Shown here piece after piece: positions 44,722-52,340 of a stretch of DNA of 64,000 bases. Position numbers and translations under genes: made by a program. Position 1 is the stretch's first letter, and each line of letters starts with the position of its first letter. The DNA is from Terriglobia bacterium. GTDB lineage: Bacteria; Acidobacteriota; Terriglobia; Bryobacterales; Bryobacteraceae. The stretch is from the NCBI GenBank assembly GCA_020073265.1, contig JAIQFN010000020.1, positions 28,362 to 92,361 of the forward strand. Direction: 5' to 3'. Below the pieces are notes generated by a model, which saw only the letters and a program-made list of their open reading frames with translations, was not told where the DNA came from and ran no database searches.

Positions 44722-45465
44722 ATGAAAGCAATGCGCCGAACCATAGCAGCCCTATTCTTATTTGGCATCTCCTTCGGCTACCTCGAGGCCGCAGTGGTCG
44801 TGTACCTGCGCGCGATCTACGACCCGATCCGCCAACACCTGCATCCGGACCGCGCACCCAATCAACTGTTTCCTCTGATCACCCCGCAACAGCTCGCCGA
44901 CGCGGGACCCGACAACCCCCGCCGCCTCGCGATCGAACTCGGCCGCGAAGCCGCAACCATGGCGATGCTGGCAGCCATTGCGCTGGCCTGCGGCCGCAAC
45001 TTCCAGGAGCGCGTGGCCGCCTTCGCCGTCGCGTTCGGAATCTGGGACATCGCGTTCTATGCGTTTCTCCGGCTGATGATCCACTGGCCGGATTCGCTCG
45101 CCACCTGGGACATTTTGTTTCTGATTCCTCTGCCCTGGGTCGGCCCGGTGTGGGCGCCGGTGCTGGTGGCTTTCAGCATGGTGGTCTGCGGCCTGGTGGT
45201 TCTCGGTTCCAACGGCCTCCAAGCCGGACCGCTGCACTGGCTTTCCGTCCTGGTTGGCGCGCTCGTGATCGTGCTGTCCTTCGTGTGGGACTACCGCAAC
45301 ATCACCGCCGGCGGCATGCCCAATCCCTTCAACTGGCCGTTATTTCTGGCCGGAGAAGCCATCGGGCTTATCGGCTTTTTCGCTGCAGTAAGGAATCGAG
45401 GATATCCGGAATCTCAAAAACCGCGCGGTTCTGGATCGCCGACGCGTTCGCCCGAAAGCGCGTGA
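44722..45465 (+). CDS. hypothetical membrane protein
   Basis: This 247-residue protein has six or seven hydrophobic segments, with AAVVVYLRAIYDPIRQH after the first. No conserved motif or family is recognised. Two C-terminal segments (ALVIVLSFVWDYRNI and LFLAGEAIGLIGFF) and a polar tail follow. Its last 98 bases overlap the end of the glycosyltransferase gene on the other strand. The start ATG follows the repeat element by 10 bases. No function can be given. Confidence 0.65.
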   Translation: MKAMRRTIAALFLFGISFGYLEAAVVVYLRAIYDPIRQHLHPDRAPNQLFPLITPQQLADAGPDNPRRLAIELGREAATMAMLAAIALACGRNFQERVAAFAVAFGIWDIAFYAFLRLMIHWPDSLATWDILFLIPLPWVGPVWAPVLVAFSMVVCGLVVLGSNGLQAGPLHWLSVLVGALVIVLSFVWDYRNITAGGMPNPFNWPLFLAGEAIGLIGFFAAVRNRGYPESQKPRGSGSPTRSPESA

Positions 45466-46525
45466 AATTCCCCGGTTCGAGCAGTTCCCGCAGGCCCGCG
45501 TCGATGTCGCGAAACGATTTCAAAACCACGCCCACCTGGCGCTCGCGGACCCACTCGGTGTTGTAGCGCTCCTGCGGCAGCGTCCACGCGTTCGACTCCA
45601 CCACTACCGGAAGCCGCATGGCCAGCGCTTCGCTGATGCTGCCCGGCCCGGGCTTGCCCACGAAAAAATCCGCCAAATGCATGTAGTAAGGGATCTCGCC
45701 GGTGAAGCCCTCCACGTATTTCGGAAACCTGGTGGGAAGCCGGCGCAACCGCTCCGCCAGCTTTTCGTTTCGTCCGCAGACGAAGATGAACTGCGCCGCG
45801 GCGGTCACTCGCCTGGCGATGTCGAGCATGGCGCTGGATCCTTCGCCGCCGAACAGGACCAGGCCGGTGGTCTGTGCCGGATCGAGTCCCAGGCGTTCGC
45901 GTTCGATGGCGGGGTCGGCCGTGACGGGCTGGTAGAACTTCGGCCGCAGAATCATCCCGGATGTCCGAAACACTCGCTCCGGCGGATGACCGAGCGCGGC
46001 GGCTTGCTCGGCGGCTTTGCTCGTGCCGCACACCAGGTACTGCTCCTGCCGCTCGATCCAGAAATGCGGAGGGTAATCGGCCAGGTCCGTGAGGATCGTC
46101 ACGAACGGCGTCGCGGAAAGACTCTGCCGCAATGCGCGATTGAAATTCGGAACCAGCGAAACCACTATGTCGCGCTCACCCTCAGCCCAGAATTTCTTGA
46201 GCAACCGAACCTGGCTCGGATGGTACAAGCGGATCAGCCCGTGCATCAGCACCGTCAACTGCGGCGAGCCGAGCGTCCAGCCTTTCTTCAGCAGCAGGTT
46301 GTACACATCCTGCATGCGGATGCCGGTGTATTTGCGGAAAATGTCGAGCGGATCGAGGATCTCCTGCAGGTTCACCAGACGGACCTGCCAGGGCCGCTGC
46401 TGCTCCTCGATGACCGCTTTCAAGGCTTGCGCGGCGGCGCGGTGTCCTCCGCCGGCCTCAAAGTACACAAAGTCCAGTTTTTTCAAGCTATTCGCGGGCG
46501 CGCTCAATGTAACATCTTGCCACAC
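45368..46525 (-). CDS. MGDG/UgtP-type glycosyltransferase (GT28-like)
   Basis: This 385-residue glycosyltransferase is of the monogalactosyl/diglucosyl-diacylglycerol synthase type. The N-domain begins with FVYFEAGGGHRAAAQAL, the acceptor-binding signature, and ends in a linker. The C-domain has the UDP-sugar-binding GGEGSSAML and the conserved GKPGPGSISEALAMRLP. It probably makes a glycolipid on the cytoplasmic face of the membrane. It is divergent from a PAP2 phosphatase gene, a pairing that points to membrane lipid metabolism. Its 3' end overlaps the upstream membrane protein gene by 98 bases. Confidence 0.85.
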   Translation of the reverse strand: MWQDVTLSAPANSLKKLDFVYFEAGGGHRAAAQALKAVIEEQQRPWQVRLVNLQEILDPLDIFRKYTGIRMQDVYNLLLKKGWTLGSPQLTVLMHGLIRLYHPSQVRLLKKFWAEGERDIVVSLVPNFNRALRQSLSATPFVTILTDLADYPPHFWIERQEQYLVCGTSKAAEQAAALGHPPERVFRTSGMILRPKFYQPVTADPAIERERLGLDPAQTTGLVLFGGEGSSAMLDIARRVTAAAQFIFVCGRNEKLAERLRRLPTRFPKYVEGFTGEIPYYMHLADFFVGKPGPGSISEALAMRLPVVVESNAWTLPQERYNTEWVRERQVGVVLKSFRDIDAGLRELLEPGNFTRFRANASAIQNRAVFEIPDILDSLLQRKSR

Positions 46526-46628
46526 TTTTGTTCAAAACAAGACCGGAAAATGCAATCGAAAACATTTCTTCAACAGAATGTAATAGTCGGCTTGCTAAAA
46601 TTGAGGCAGTTAGAGGTAGTAAAGCAAT

Positions 46629-47150
46629 ATGCTCGGCTTCATCATACGACGTGATTACAGCGTGATGCGCCGGGCCAACAATTGGGAAGCGCCCCGCTGG
46701 CTGCGCGCCTATGTCATCAGCGCGACGCGCGCCGGTGACGGCTGGCTGTGGTACGCCATGGGACTGGCGATCCTGCTGTTCGGCGGCGACGATCGTTTCC
46801 TCGCGCTCGGCGCGGCCGGAACGGCTGCCGTGTTGAGCGTTTTGCTGTTCCTCGGGCTGAAGCGTTCCACGGGCCGGCGCCGTCCCTGCCAGATCGAGCC
46901 GCATTGCTGGGCCACGCTGCTGCCGCCCGACCAATTCTCGTTTCCCTCCGGCCACACCATGACAGCCTTCGCCGTCGCGGTTCCCCTGTTGCTGTTCTAT
47001 CCCACTCTAGCCGTCGGGCTGCTGTTCTGCGCACTCAGCATCGCGATGTCGCGCATTCTGCTGGGGATGCATTTCCTGAGCGACGTGATCGCCGGGGCGC
47101 TGATCGGCGCGGGCCTGGGGTATCTCGGGTTTCTGGCTTTTGTCGGCTGA
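46629..47150 (+). CDS. PAP2 family phosphatase
   Basis: This 173-residue membrane protein has the type 2 phosphatidate phosphatase motifs: KRSTGRRRP (motif KX6RP), FPSGHTMT (PSGH) and SRILLGMHFLSD (SRX5HX3D), within five membrane segments. Likely substrates are phosphatidate or undecaprenyl pyrophosphate. It is divergent from the glycolipid glycosyltransferase and convergent with the transaldolase gene across the third repeat element. Its stop is 3 bases before that element. Confidence 0.92.
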   Translation: MLGFIIRRDYSVMRRANNWEAPRWLRAYVISATRAGDGWLWYAMGLAILLFGGDDRFLALGAAGTAAVLSVLLFLGLKRSTGRRRPCQIEPHCWATLLPPDQFSFPSGHTMTAFAVAVPLLLFYPTLAVGLLFCALSIAMSRILLGMHFLSDVIAGALIGAGLGYLGFLAFVG

Positions 47151-47153
47151 GAG

Positions 47154-47199
47154 GCGTTCGCAGGAGTGCGAACGCGGCACGCACGAATGCGTGCGCCAC
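47154..47199 (-). repeat. 46-nt double-hairpin element, copy C
   Basis: This third copy is in inverted orientation relative to A and B on the plus strand. Read on the minus strand it starts 4 bases after the stop of the leftward transaldolase gene, so in all three cases the element begins 1 to 4 bases after a stop codon in the sense of its gene. Its two hairpins are GCACGCA/TGCGTGC-like and GCGTTCGCA/TGCGAACGC. Confidence 0.85.
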
Positions 47200-47203
47200 T
47201 TCC

Positions 47204-47968
47204 CTACTGTTCGGCCGGGATCAGCTCGGGCGTCGACGGCGTCTGCGTTTCCAGCGTAAAGCCGGCGGCGCGCGCGTCTTCGACGAACATCTTCACGGTC
47301 TCAAGCGAGTATTGTGTCAGGTCCTTGCCCAGCAGCGGCAGCTTCTTCAACAGGTCCGGCGTTACAGTGATGATGTGGCAGCCGATGATGTCGGCCTGTA
47401 CGATGTTGAACAGCTCGCGCGGGCTGGCCCAGATCAGCTCGATGTGCGGATGGTCATAGAGGCGCGCCAGCGCTCCCCGCAGGATCGGCAGCGGATCGCA
47501 CCCGGCATCGGCGATGCGCCCGGCGAAAATCGAAACACAACTAGGCGGCCCATCGCGCAGGCTGTCCACGATCGCATCCACCTGCCGGAGCGTCATGACG
47601 GCCGTGACGTTGATCTTGACGCCTTGCCGCGCCAAGCGTTGCACCAGAGCCGCCGCGCTCTGCCCGTAGGTGTCCGTAATGGGAATCTTAACGTACACGT
47701 TGTCGCCCCAGGTGGCGATGCGGCGCGCCTGCTGCTCCATTTCAGTGAAGTCGTTCGACAGAACCTCGAACGAGAACGGCCGATCCGGAATCCTGCGCGT
47801 GAGCGCGCGCCCGAAAGCCTCATAGTCCTTGACGCCGGCCTTGCGCATCAAGGTGGGGTTGGTGGTAAATCCTTTGACCCAGGGATGCCTGGCCATCTCG
47901 ACAATGGACGCCTGGTCGGCGCTGTCGGAGAAGATTTTCACGCGTAACATGGACAATTGATCAGCCAT
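47204..47968 (-). CDS. transaldolase family protein
   Basis: This 254-residue (beta/alpha)8 enzyme is of the small transaldolase/fructose-6-phosphate aldolase type. The Schiff-base Lys is at about K94 in NVYVKIPITDTYG, preceded by a conserved Asp at D15 in IFSDSADQ. TTNPTL is the typical family start of the barrel. It may transfer a dihydroxyacetone or three-carbon unit to give sedoheptulose-7-phosphate or a related sugar. It overlaps the phosphatase gene upstream by 8 bases and is the last of a four-gene operon that includes an isomerase and epimerase. Confidence 0.85.
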   Translation of the reverse strand: MADQLSMLRVKIFSDSADQASIVEMARHPWVKGFTTNPTLMRKAGVKDYEAFGRALTRRIPDRPFSFEVLSNDFTEMEQQARRIATWGDNVYVKIPITDTYGQSAAALVQRLARQGVKINVTAVMTLRQVDAIVDSLRDGPPSCVSIFAGRIADAGCDPLPILRGALARLYDHPHIELIWASPRELFNIVQADIIGCHIITVTPDLLKKLPLLGKDLTQYSLETVKMFVEDARAAGFTLETQTPSTPELIPAEQ

Positions 47969-48512
47969 ATTGCAGTACCCCCATTTGCACGGTGCGTAGA
48001 ATCCAGTTGGCGGCTTCCCTCAGCGAGTGGACTCGCAGAAAAGGTCCGTCCGGCTGCCGCTCGCGGTAGCCGTAGTCGACGAAAATAGTCTGGCAGCCGG
48101 CCCGATGGCTGGCCTCGACGTCGCGCCAGCGGTCCCCGATCACGTAGCTGGATTGCAGGTCGATGCTCCAGGTTCGCGCCGCTTCGAGCAGCAGCCCGGG
48201 CTTGGGCTTGCGGCAATCGCAGCGGTCGGCGTCGTCGTGCGGACAGACGCGCACGTCGTCCAGTTGCAGGAAGCGCTGCAGGCGCACGTGGATGTCGGCC
48301 ACCTGTTGGGCGCTGACCGCTCCGCGCGCGATGTCCGGCTGATTGGTGATCAGGATTAGAGCAAAACCGGCCTCGCGCAGCTTGCGGCAGGCTTCCCGAA
48401 CGCCCGGCAGCAGGCGCAGGTCGGCCAGCGAAGCAGGCGGATGGGGCTTGCCATCCCGCAGAATGGCGCGGTTCAGCACACCGTCGCGGTCCAGAAACAC
48501 GGCGCGCCGCAT
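47961..48512 (-). CDS. HAD-IIIA phosphatase (GmhB/HisB-type)
   Basis: This 183-residue HAD phosphatase has catalytic Asp D8 and D10 in FLDRDGVLN, motif II ITNQPDIA and motif III/IV GDRWRDVEA. The zinc loop is short: C90-H92-C98-C100 in CPHDDADRCDC, followed by RKPKPG. GmhB of E. coli has a longer loop, whereas HisB-type histidinol phosphatases use the short form, so either D-glycero-heptose-1,7-bisphosphate or another sugar phosphate may be the substrate. Its position next to a SIS isomerase and transaldolase favours a heptose-like sugar. It starts 3 bases after the epimerase stop. Confidence 0.85.
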   Translation of the reverse strand: MRRAVFLDRDGVLNRAILRDGKPHPPASLADLRLLPGVREACRKLREAGFALILITNQPDIARGAVSAQQVADIHVRLQRFLQLDDVRVCPHDDADRCDCRKPKPGLLLEAARTWSIDLQSSYVIGDRWRDVEASHRAGCQTIFVDYGYRERQPDGPFLRVHSLREAANWILRTVQMGVLQYG

Positions 48513-48515
48513 GCT

Positions 48516-49490
48516 CTAGAGCCTCCCTACGCGGGCGTCGTCGAGCATCGAGTGCAGCGCGACGCACAGCGCCTGGCGCGTGTTGCGGCGGCAGGTCCAG
48601 CCCAGGCCGCGGATCCGATCGGTGTTCAGGCGGACCACCGGCACGTCGCCCCTCCAGCCCCGGTCGCCCCCGGTGTATTCGATGTGGACTTGATCCTCGG
48701 TCAGCCCGCAGATCTCGATGGCCAGATGAGCGATCTCGGTCACCGTGATGTAGTCGCCGGTGGCGACGTTGTAGACCTCGAAGTTCGGCTTGGTCTGCTC
48801 GTGCGCCCGGAGCACGGCTTCCACCACGTCTTCGACGTGGATGTAGGACTTGCTCTGCGTTCCATCGCCGAGCACGCGCAGCCGGTCCGGTTGAGCGCGC
48901 AGCCGGCGGATGAAATCGAAACCCACTCCGTGCGTCTGCCGGGCACCCACCACGTTGCCGAAGCGGAACGCGCAGGCGGTGAGGCCGAACATCGCGCAGT
49001 AGGAAGCGATCAGCGCTTCGCCCGCCAGTTTGCTCGCGCCGTAAGTGGAGACGGGAACCAGCGGCCCGTAGTCTTCCTCAGCCTCGTAGTTCCCCAGGTC
49101 GCCGTAGACGCCGCTGCCCGATGCGTACAGCAGGCGCGGGACTCCGGTCCGGCGCATGGCTTCCACCACCTGCTGCGTCAGGTAAGTGCCTTCGCGAAAG
49201 TCGATGTCAGGCTCGGTGGCGGCGCGCGCAATGTCCGGATTCGACGCCAGGTGGATCACTACATCGTGTCCGGCCATGCAGCGTTCCAGCGCAGGCAGGT
49301 CCTTGACGTCCGCGCAGACCACCTTCAGCCGCGGGTCATGCTGGTGGTGCTCGTAATGCCACTCGCGGCCGGAGGAGAAATTGTCGTACAGCGTGACCGC
49401 CTCGACGCTTTGGTCGCACAGCAGCCGGTCGGTGAAATGGCTCCCGATGAAACCCGCGCCGCCGGCCAGAAAGAACTTGCGGCCCTTCAT
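48516..49490 (-). CDS. NAD-dependent sugar epimerase/dehydratase (extended SDR)
   Basis: This 324-residue extended short-chain dehydrogenase has the NAD-binding AGGAGFIGSH at residues 9-18. The active site includes SGSGVYGD and YGASK (VPVSTYGASKLAGE), and the family C-terminal domain follows. It resembles UDP-glucose 4-epimerase and related nucleotide-sugar epimerases or dehydratases. The ATG at 49488-49490 overlaps the SIS isomerase stop by four bases. The exact nucleotide sugar is not known. Confidence 0.88.
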   Translation of the reverse strand: MKGRKFFLAGGAGFIGSHFTDRLLCDQSVEAVTLYDNFSSGREWHYEHHQHDPRLKVVCADVKDLPALERCMAGHDVVIHLASNPDIARAATEPDIDFREGTYLTQQVVEAMRRTGVPRLLYASGSGVYGDLGNYEAEEDYGPLVPVSTYGASKLAGEALIASYCAMFGLTACAFRFGNVVGARQTHGVGFDFIRRLRAQPDRLRVLGDGTQSKSYIHVEDVVEAVLRAHEQTKPNFEVYNVATGDYITVTEIAHLAIEICGLTEDQVHIEYTGGDRGWRGDVPVVRLNTDRIRGLGWTCRRNTRQALCVALHSMLDDARVGRL

Positions 49491-50155
49491 CGCACCGACT
49501 CCCATTTCGTCGCGGCGCGCTGCAGCACCGGGTGACTCACCAGCAGATGCCACACCACCGCGCACAGGCCCTCGGTGTGCGGCGTGATACGATCGGCGGC
49601 CAGCGCGGGAACCACCACGCACGCCTCGGCCACTTCGCGCGTGAATCCGCCGTCGCGGCCCACGATTCCGAAAATGTGCGCGCCGGCGTGGTCCGCGGTC
49701 TCCAGCGCCCGCACGATGTTCACCGATACGCGCTTCTCGCGGTTGCCGCCGCCGACTGAAAAGACCAGCACGCCGTCGCGCGAATTGATGCGCGATCCGT
49801 CCAGCCATCCGGAGAAACAGGTTTCCCAGCCCTCGTCGTTGGCGCGCGCCGTCAGCTCCGAGACGTTGTCGGTGGGCGCATAGGCTTCGAAATTGCACAG
49901 CTTGCGAAAATCGTTGACCGCGTGGCCGGCGTGTCCGGCCGAGCCTCCCACTCCCAGTATGAAAAGGCGCCCGCCGCCTTCCCGGACATGCGCCAGCGCC
50001 GTGGCCATGCGCTCGATCTCCGCCAGATCCAGTTTTTCAAGGATCGCAATGGTCTCGGCGACGTACGCCGCGGCGAAGCCGGTTTTGATGGATTCGGCAG
50101 GCGACTGGACGGGTTTTTCCCGCACAGCCTGCAAAAGGTCGGTCAGATTGTTCAA
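49487..50155 (-). CDS. SIS-domain isomerase (GmhA-like)
   Basis: This 222-residue protein carries a SIS sugar-phosphate-binding domain. LFILGVGGSAGHAGHAVNDF is the phosphate-binding loop (GVGGSAGHAGH), and VGRDGGFT matches the GRDGG loop of phosphoheptose isomerase GmhA. It probably converts a 2-keto sugar phosphate such as sedoheptulose-7-phosphate into an aldose. It is the first gene of the four-gene isomerase-epimerase-phosphatase-transaldolase operon; the start ATG at 50153-50155 follows a short gap after the next glycosyltransferase gene. Confidence 0.85.
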   Translation of the reverse strand: MNNLTDLLQAVREKPVQSPAESIKTGFAAAYVAETIAILEKLDLAEIERMATALAHVREGGGRLFILGVGGSAGHAGHAVNDFRKLCNFEAYAPTDNVSELTARANDEGWETCFSGWLDGSRINSRDGVLVFSVGGGNREKRVSVNIVRALETADHAGAHIFGIVGRDGGFTREVAEACVVVPALAADRITPHTEGLCAVVWHLLVSHPVLQRAATKWESVR

Positions 50156-50225
50156 AGCGCGCGCGAACTCCTGCTATTAGTTCGGCTTACGGCGCGCGTT
50201 TCAGTAGAGCAAACGGCTTCGTTTT

Positions 50226-50930
50226 CTAATTTCTTGTTTCCAGCTTCTGGCTCGCGAGCGACGGCATACGTGTGAAGGCTAAGCGCAGGATACGGCGGAA
50301 GGTCCAGACGGTTGAGTCGAACCGGTTGAGCGTGGTCTCGCCGATGCGCTCGCCGTAGGGGATAAAGATCTCGCGGATGCGGAAGCCGACCACGGCGGGC
50401 TTCAGCAGCAGCTCCACCGGCAGGGCCGGGCCGTTGGGGTCAACTTCCACGCGCTCAATGAGTTCGCGGCTGTAGGCGCGCATGCCAGAGTGCAAGTCGG
50501 TGGACTTCACGCCCACCAGCAGCCGGCCTGCGACGGCGAACAGCCAGTTGGCCAGGTAGTTCGGCCAGGGCATGCTTGGGGGCCTGTGCTCGAGCCGCGA
50601 CGCGTTCACTAGATCGCACTCGTCCGCGAGTACCATGTCGGCAATCCGGGGAATCTCGGCGGCCGGATAGGTGCCGTCGCAGTCCAGCGTGACCACCACG
50701 TCGCCGAGCGATTCCTTGAGGACCCGGGCCATCGCGCGTCCGTAGCCCTGAGGCGGGAATTGGCGGATTACCCGCGCGCCCAGGCGCCCGGCGATCTCGG
50801 GTGTCTGGTCGCGACTGCTGTCCACGATCACGATCTCGTATTCGCGGCCTGCCAGAACGTTGCGGATGTCTTCGATCACGCGCTCGACCGCGGCTTCCTC
50901 GTTCATCGTGATCATCGCGACTGAAATCAT
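50226..50930 (-). CDS. family 2 glycosyltransferase (DPM1-like)
   Basis: This 234-residue GT-A enzyme begins with SVAMITMNEEAAV and has the metal-binding CDGTYPAAEI (DXD in LDCDGTY). It resembles dolichol-phosphate mannosyltransferases and so probably transfers a sugar to a lipid carrier. No membrane segment other than amphipathic C-terminal helices is seen. The ATG at 50928-50930 overlaps the end of the flavoprotein gene by four bases, so it is translationally coupled to that gene. Confidence 0.85.
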   Translation of the reverse strand: MISVAMITMNEEAAVERVIEDIRNVLAGREYEIVIVDSSRDQTPEIAGRLGARVIRQFPPQGYGRAMARVLKESLGDVVVTLDCDGTYPAAEIPRIADMVLADECDLVNASRLEHRPPSMPWPNYLANWLFAVAGRLLVGVKSTDLHSGMRAYSRELIERVEVDPNGPALPVELLLKPAVVGFRIREIFIPYGERIGETTLNRFDSTVWTFRRILRLAFTRMPSLASQKLETRN

Positions 50931-52237
50931 ACCGGCTGCTCCTCCAGGCGCTCGCACGAGCTGAGAGTTTGGGCCACCTTGCGGCCTCGTTCGATGCAGA
51001 CGTCCATGTTGATGTACTCAAACTCCGCCACGCGGCCGCACAGCGCGATGCCGATCTGCTCGAAGTAAGCCTTGGCCTGCTTCAGGTGCTTGCGGTGGTT
51101 GTCGTCCTGCACCACGTAGCCGTACTTGGTGCGGAGCACGCGGCCGTAGCAGACCTCGCTGCGGCGGATCAGATCCATGTCTTCGAGATCGCCGGCGACG
51201 TCGGCCAGGATCTCCGCGTCCGACATCTCATGCGTACCATCGCCCGGATTGGTGGTGATTTCAGCTTCTATGATCGACTTGCCTGGAGGCGCATTGTGCG
51301 GGCTGAAGACCGCCGGGAACGAAAGCCGGTGGAAGCGAACCGATGGATCGGGAACGTAGATGGCGGTGTAGTCCGGAAGCCGCGCGGCGTCCAGACCTAC
51401 CGCGACCGTAACCAGCGAGTTGTAGCGCAGCGAATCGACCGCAGCCAGGATCTCGGGCGGCGTGCCGGCGAGCGAGTGCGCCAGCTCCTGAATGGGGATG
51501 GTGGAGACCAGTTTGTCGTAGCGGCGCGTCGCGCGGCCGTTGCTGACGCACCACTGGCCGCCCTCTTTCCAGATGCGGCCGACGCCGAAATCCGGCGTGA
51601 TCTTGCGGACGCACTTGGCGAGCGCTTGCGGGAGCGATTCGATGCCGCCGCGCGCCGGATAGTTGTAGTAAAGCTGGTGCGTATAGCCTTCGGTTTCGAC
51701 TCCGACCGCGGCCTTGATGACATCCTCGAGCGGCGGCTTGGGGACGCGCCCCTCCACCCATTCCAGGCCCAGCTCCTCGGCCGGCACGTTCCAGATCTTC
51801 TCGTTGTAGGGGATCAGATATTTCTCGGCCAAGCCCTTGCCGAAGTGGTGGTAAATCCACTCTTTGAAGTTCGTTTGAGGAGGCGGATAGTCGTTCTTGA
51901 TGTAGTGGTACAGACACTCGAAACGATCTTGTGGATCAAGATCATAGAGGCCATTCTCGAAGGGATACTTTACGTAGCGGCCTTGATAGAAAATCTTGTT
52001 GTTGCGGCGCGCGCGGTGCACGTTGTCGCCCAGCAGCGCGACCATGTAATCCACCATCTCCTGGTTGCGCGAGAAGATGATGTGCGGACCGCCGGCGTCG
52101 TAGGTGAAGCCGTGCTCCTGGACTGTCTGGCAATGCCCGCCGCCGCGCGATTCCTTCTCCAGGACCTCGCACTCCTGTTCCAGATGCGCTGCGATGGTGA
52201 TGCCGGCCAGTCCACCGCCTAGAATTCCAATGGCCAC
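50927..52237 (-). CDS. UDP-galactopyranose mutase-like FAD protein
   Basis: This 436-residue flavoprotein has an N-terminal dinucleotide-binding GILGGGLAGITIAAHLE (residues 3-19) and the FAD-contact GGHCQTVQ and GPHIIFSRN segments. It resembles UDP-galactopyranose mutase and protoporphyrinogen oxidase-type amine oxidases; in a glycan cluster a UDP-sugar mutase is likely, but this is not certain. The GTG at 52235-52237 is preceded by the strong ribosome binding site AGGAGG at 52246-52251. A 41-nt module is upstream of it, at 52262-52302. Confidence 0.8.
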   Translation of the reverse strand: MAIGILGGGLAGITIAAHLEQECEVLEKESRGGGHCQTVQEHGFTYDAGGPHIIFSRNQEMVDYMVALLGDNVHRARRNNKIFYQGRYVKYPFENGLYDLDPQDRFECLYHYIKNDYPPPQTNFKEWIYHHFGKGLAEKYLIPYNEKIWNVPAEELGLEWVEGRVPKPPLEDVIKAAVGVETEGYTHQLYYNYPARGGIESLPQALAKCVRKITPDFGVGRIWKEGGQWCVSNGRATRRYDKLVSTIPIQELAHSLAGTPPEILAAVDSLRYNSLVTVAVGLDAARLPDYTAIYVPDPSVRFHRLSFPAVFSPHNAPPGKSIIEAEITTNPGDGTHEMSDAEILADVAGDLEDMDLIRRSEVCYGRVLRTKYGYVVQDDNHRKHLKQAKAYFEQIGIALCGRVAEFEYINMDVCIERGRKVAQTLSSCERLEEQPV

Positions 52238-52261
52238 TGGTATGGTCCTCCTGTCAGGCCT

Positions 52262-52302
52262 TTCCTATTGAATATTCGGAACTTTCAGGGCGTTTCTATA
52301 GG
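52262..52302 (-). promoter_or_regulatory. conserved 41-nt upstream module, copy 1
   Basis: This intergenic element begins 24 bases before the start of the flavoprotein gene on the minus strand. On the plus strand it reads TTCCTATTGA, then TATTCGGAACTTT, a variable middle, then CTATAGG. It is 33/41 identical with the element at 60362-60402, which is placed in the same way. It is probably a promoter or operator; no sigma-factor consensus is certain. Confidence 0.6.
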
Positions 52303-52340
52303 CCGGCCCGGAGGCTGTGGAAAAAGTTCAATGGCGAGAG

